Shown here one piece after another: positions 62,496 through 63,392 of a stretch of DNA of 63,392 bases. Origin of the DNA: Clostridium sp. Cult2 (GTDB lineage: Bacteria; Bacillota; Clostridia; Tissierellales; Tepidimicrobiaceae); the NCBI RefSeq assembly GCF_021655075.1, contig NZ_PPXX01000061.1, positions 1-63,392 of the forward strand, read 5' to 3'. The translations under genes and the position numbers were made by a program. Positions within the stretch are counted from its first letter, which is position 1, and the number at the start of each line of letters is the position of its first letter. The notes under the pieces were generated by a model that saw nothing but the letters and a program-made list of their open reading frames with translations, was not told the origin of the DNA and made no database searches.

Positions 62496-63278
62496 ATGAA
62501 AAATTCTTATAGTAAATACGTTGAAGATTATATAAAAAAAAGGATGAAACAGTTAAAAACAAGAAGTAATCTAAGTGTATCTGTAATAACCTGTACTAAT
62601 TTACCCTATAGTCTAAGCAATATCTTAGAAAACTTTATAAGGCAAGATTACGAAAAAAAGGAACTAATTATAATAATAAACAATAATAATATTGATGAAA
62701 AGGAATGGATAGAAACAACATCCAAATATGACTATATAAGAGTATTTAAATTAGATGAAAAAATTTCCTTAGGAAAATGTTTAAACTTTGGAGTGGATAG
62801 GGCTAAATATGATATTATTGCAAAATTTGATGATGATGACTATTATGGTCCTAAGTATTTATCGGATTCAACTCAATATTTTAACAGCACCAACGCTAAA
62901 GTTGTGGGAAAAGGTACTACTTTAATTTACTTTGTTGCAAGTGAAATCTTATCCATAAGAGAGCCTGGAAAAGAAAATAAATATGTAAAGTTCGTTAACG
63001 GTTCAACTTTGGTATTTAAAAAGGAAGTCTTTGACAAAGTCCGCTTTCGAGATATAAGTCTTACTGAAGATGTACATTTCTGCAATGATTGCATTAAAAA
63101 AGGCATAAAAGTATATTCATCTAGTAGATATCATCATGTTTATTTCAGACATCCTTCTAAAGAAAATCATACATGGAAAATAAAAGATGAAGAATTCTTA
63201 AGTTCATATTGTAGTACTGATGTGCTTAAAAAACATTTAGACAATATTGATGATATTAGGCGATTTGCTGATATTTGA
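62496..63278 (+). CDS. Glycosyltransferase family 2, paralogue C
   Basis: About 260 residues with the same core: SVITCTNLPYSLSNILENFI, IIAKFDDDDYYGPKYLSDS, GSTLVFKKEVFDKVRF, EDVHFCNDCIKKGIKVYSSS and NHTWKIKDEEFLSSYC. It is very close to paralogues A and B. The ATG at 62496 has GGGGGAG upstream; the longer ATG frame start is inside that signal's reach. The last 114 bases of the window hold no gene. Confidence 0.84.
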   Translation: MKNSYSKYVEDYIKKRMKQLKTRSNLSVSVITCTNLPYSLSNILENFIRQDYEKKELIIIINNNNIDEKEWIETTSKYDYIRVFKLDEKISLGKCLNFGVDRAKYDIIAKFDDDDYYGPKYLSDSTQYFNSTNAKVVGKGTTLIYFVASEILSIREPGKENKYVKFVNGSTLVFKKEVFDKVRFRDISLTEDVHFCNDCIKKGIKVYSSSRYHHVYFRHPSKENHTWKIKDEEFLSSYCSTDVLKKHLDNIDDIRRFADI

Positions 63279-63392
63279 AAAATAAACAAACACGAGACTG
63301 TAATAAATTTTGTGCTTTAAGTAAGTTTGATTACTCTGATCTGACAAGAAAATTTAGATTTAATTTAGATAATAATTTTTCAAATTTGATAC

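Noticed and set aside
1-63392. CRISPR arrays and tRNA or rRNA genes
   Set aside because: No regular direct repeats with spacers and no tRNA/rRNA signatures were noticed on either strand.

Overview
The window is AT-rich DNA from a spore-forming, Gram-positive (monoderm) anaerobe of the Clostridia/Tissierellia type. The evidence is the complete spoIIIA operon (spoIIIAA to spoIIIAH), an uninterrupted sigK, a YhcN/YlaJ-type spore lipoprotein, clostridial gene neighbourhoods (alaS-ireB-ruvX-DUF1292-fur; trmR-U32 peptidase-udk) and strong AGGAGG-type ribosome binding sites. I infer the order from content only; no species can be named from the sequence.

Layout. (1) 1-405: the edge of a mobile element, visibly richer in G+C than its surroundings. 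On the minus strand it looks like an IscB-type OMEGA (HEARO) RNA, with the nuclease gene expected just beyond base 1. It sits 45 bp downstream of ispA, and its ATGA junction is at 402-405. (2) 451-5520: ispA, xseB, xseA, a TsaD paralogue, nusB, DUF2273, amaP and asp23, all on the minus strand. (3) 5527-10813: the spoIIIA operon behind a SigE-like promoter. (4) 10821-12858: a terminator, an acidic CD1247-type protein, efp, aroQ and aroK. (5) 12848-28648: a large type IV pilus (T4P) locus, pilB-pilT-pilC, then a c-di-GMP-I riboswitch, then pilA-pilD, minor pilins, pilM-pilN-pilO, an SLH protein, more minor pilins and comFB. (6) 28684-33562: aroE, spore lipoprotein, polysaccharide deacetylase, sigK and a class B PBP. 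(7) 33623-42151: udk, U32 peptidase, trmR, mltG, queT, ylbF, split lysO, RNase J, fur, DUF1292 and ruvX. (8) 42163-52640: a ferredoxin-like aldo/keto reductase, a large AlkP-fold membrane protein, ireB, alaS, an AI-2E family permease, a PRC-barrel protein and an iscR-iscS-iscU operon. (9) 52704-54973: a SPOCS-like protein, a predicted beta-propeller and DUF3343. (10) 55310-63278: a surface-glycan cluster with WbqC, three closely related GT2 enzymes, a GT-B enzyme, a PIG-L deacetylase, a nucleotide-sugar dehydrogenase and a sugar-1-phosphate nucleotidyltransferase.

How the genes work together. The T4P locus has three separate links to cyclic dinucleotides: a riboswitch in front of the major pilin, two exact 24-residue MshEN motifs in PilB, and a ComFB gene at the operon end. 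It also carries Gram-positive adaptations: PilO extended by a predicted carbohydrate-binding/jelly-roll region and LysM, an SLH protein with YxxG-type repeats, and a PilX-like minor pilin with Asp-box repeats that could act as a tip adhesin. The glycan cluster plausibly makes and transfers an unusual sugar to a surface polymer, possibly on the spore; that target is inference.

Limits. All calls come from reading sequence and motif memory. No homology search, RNA folding or structure prediction was run. Start codons were moved from the longest ORF where a ribosome binding site decided the matter.
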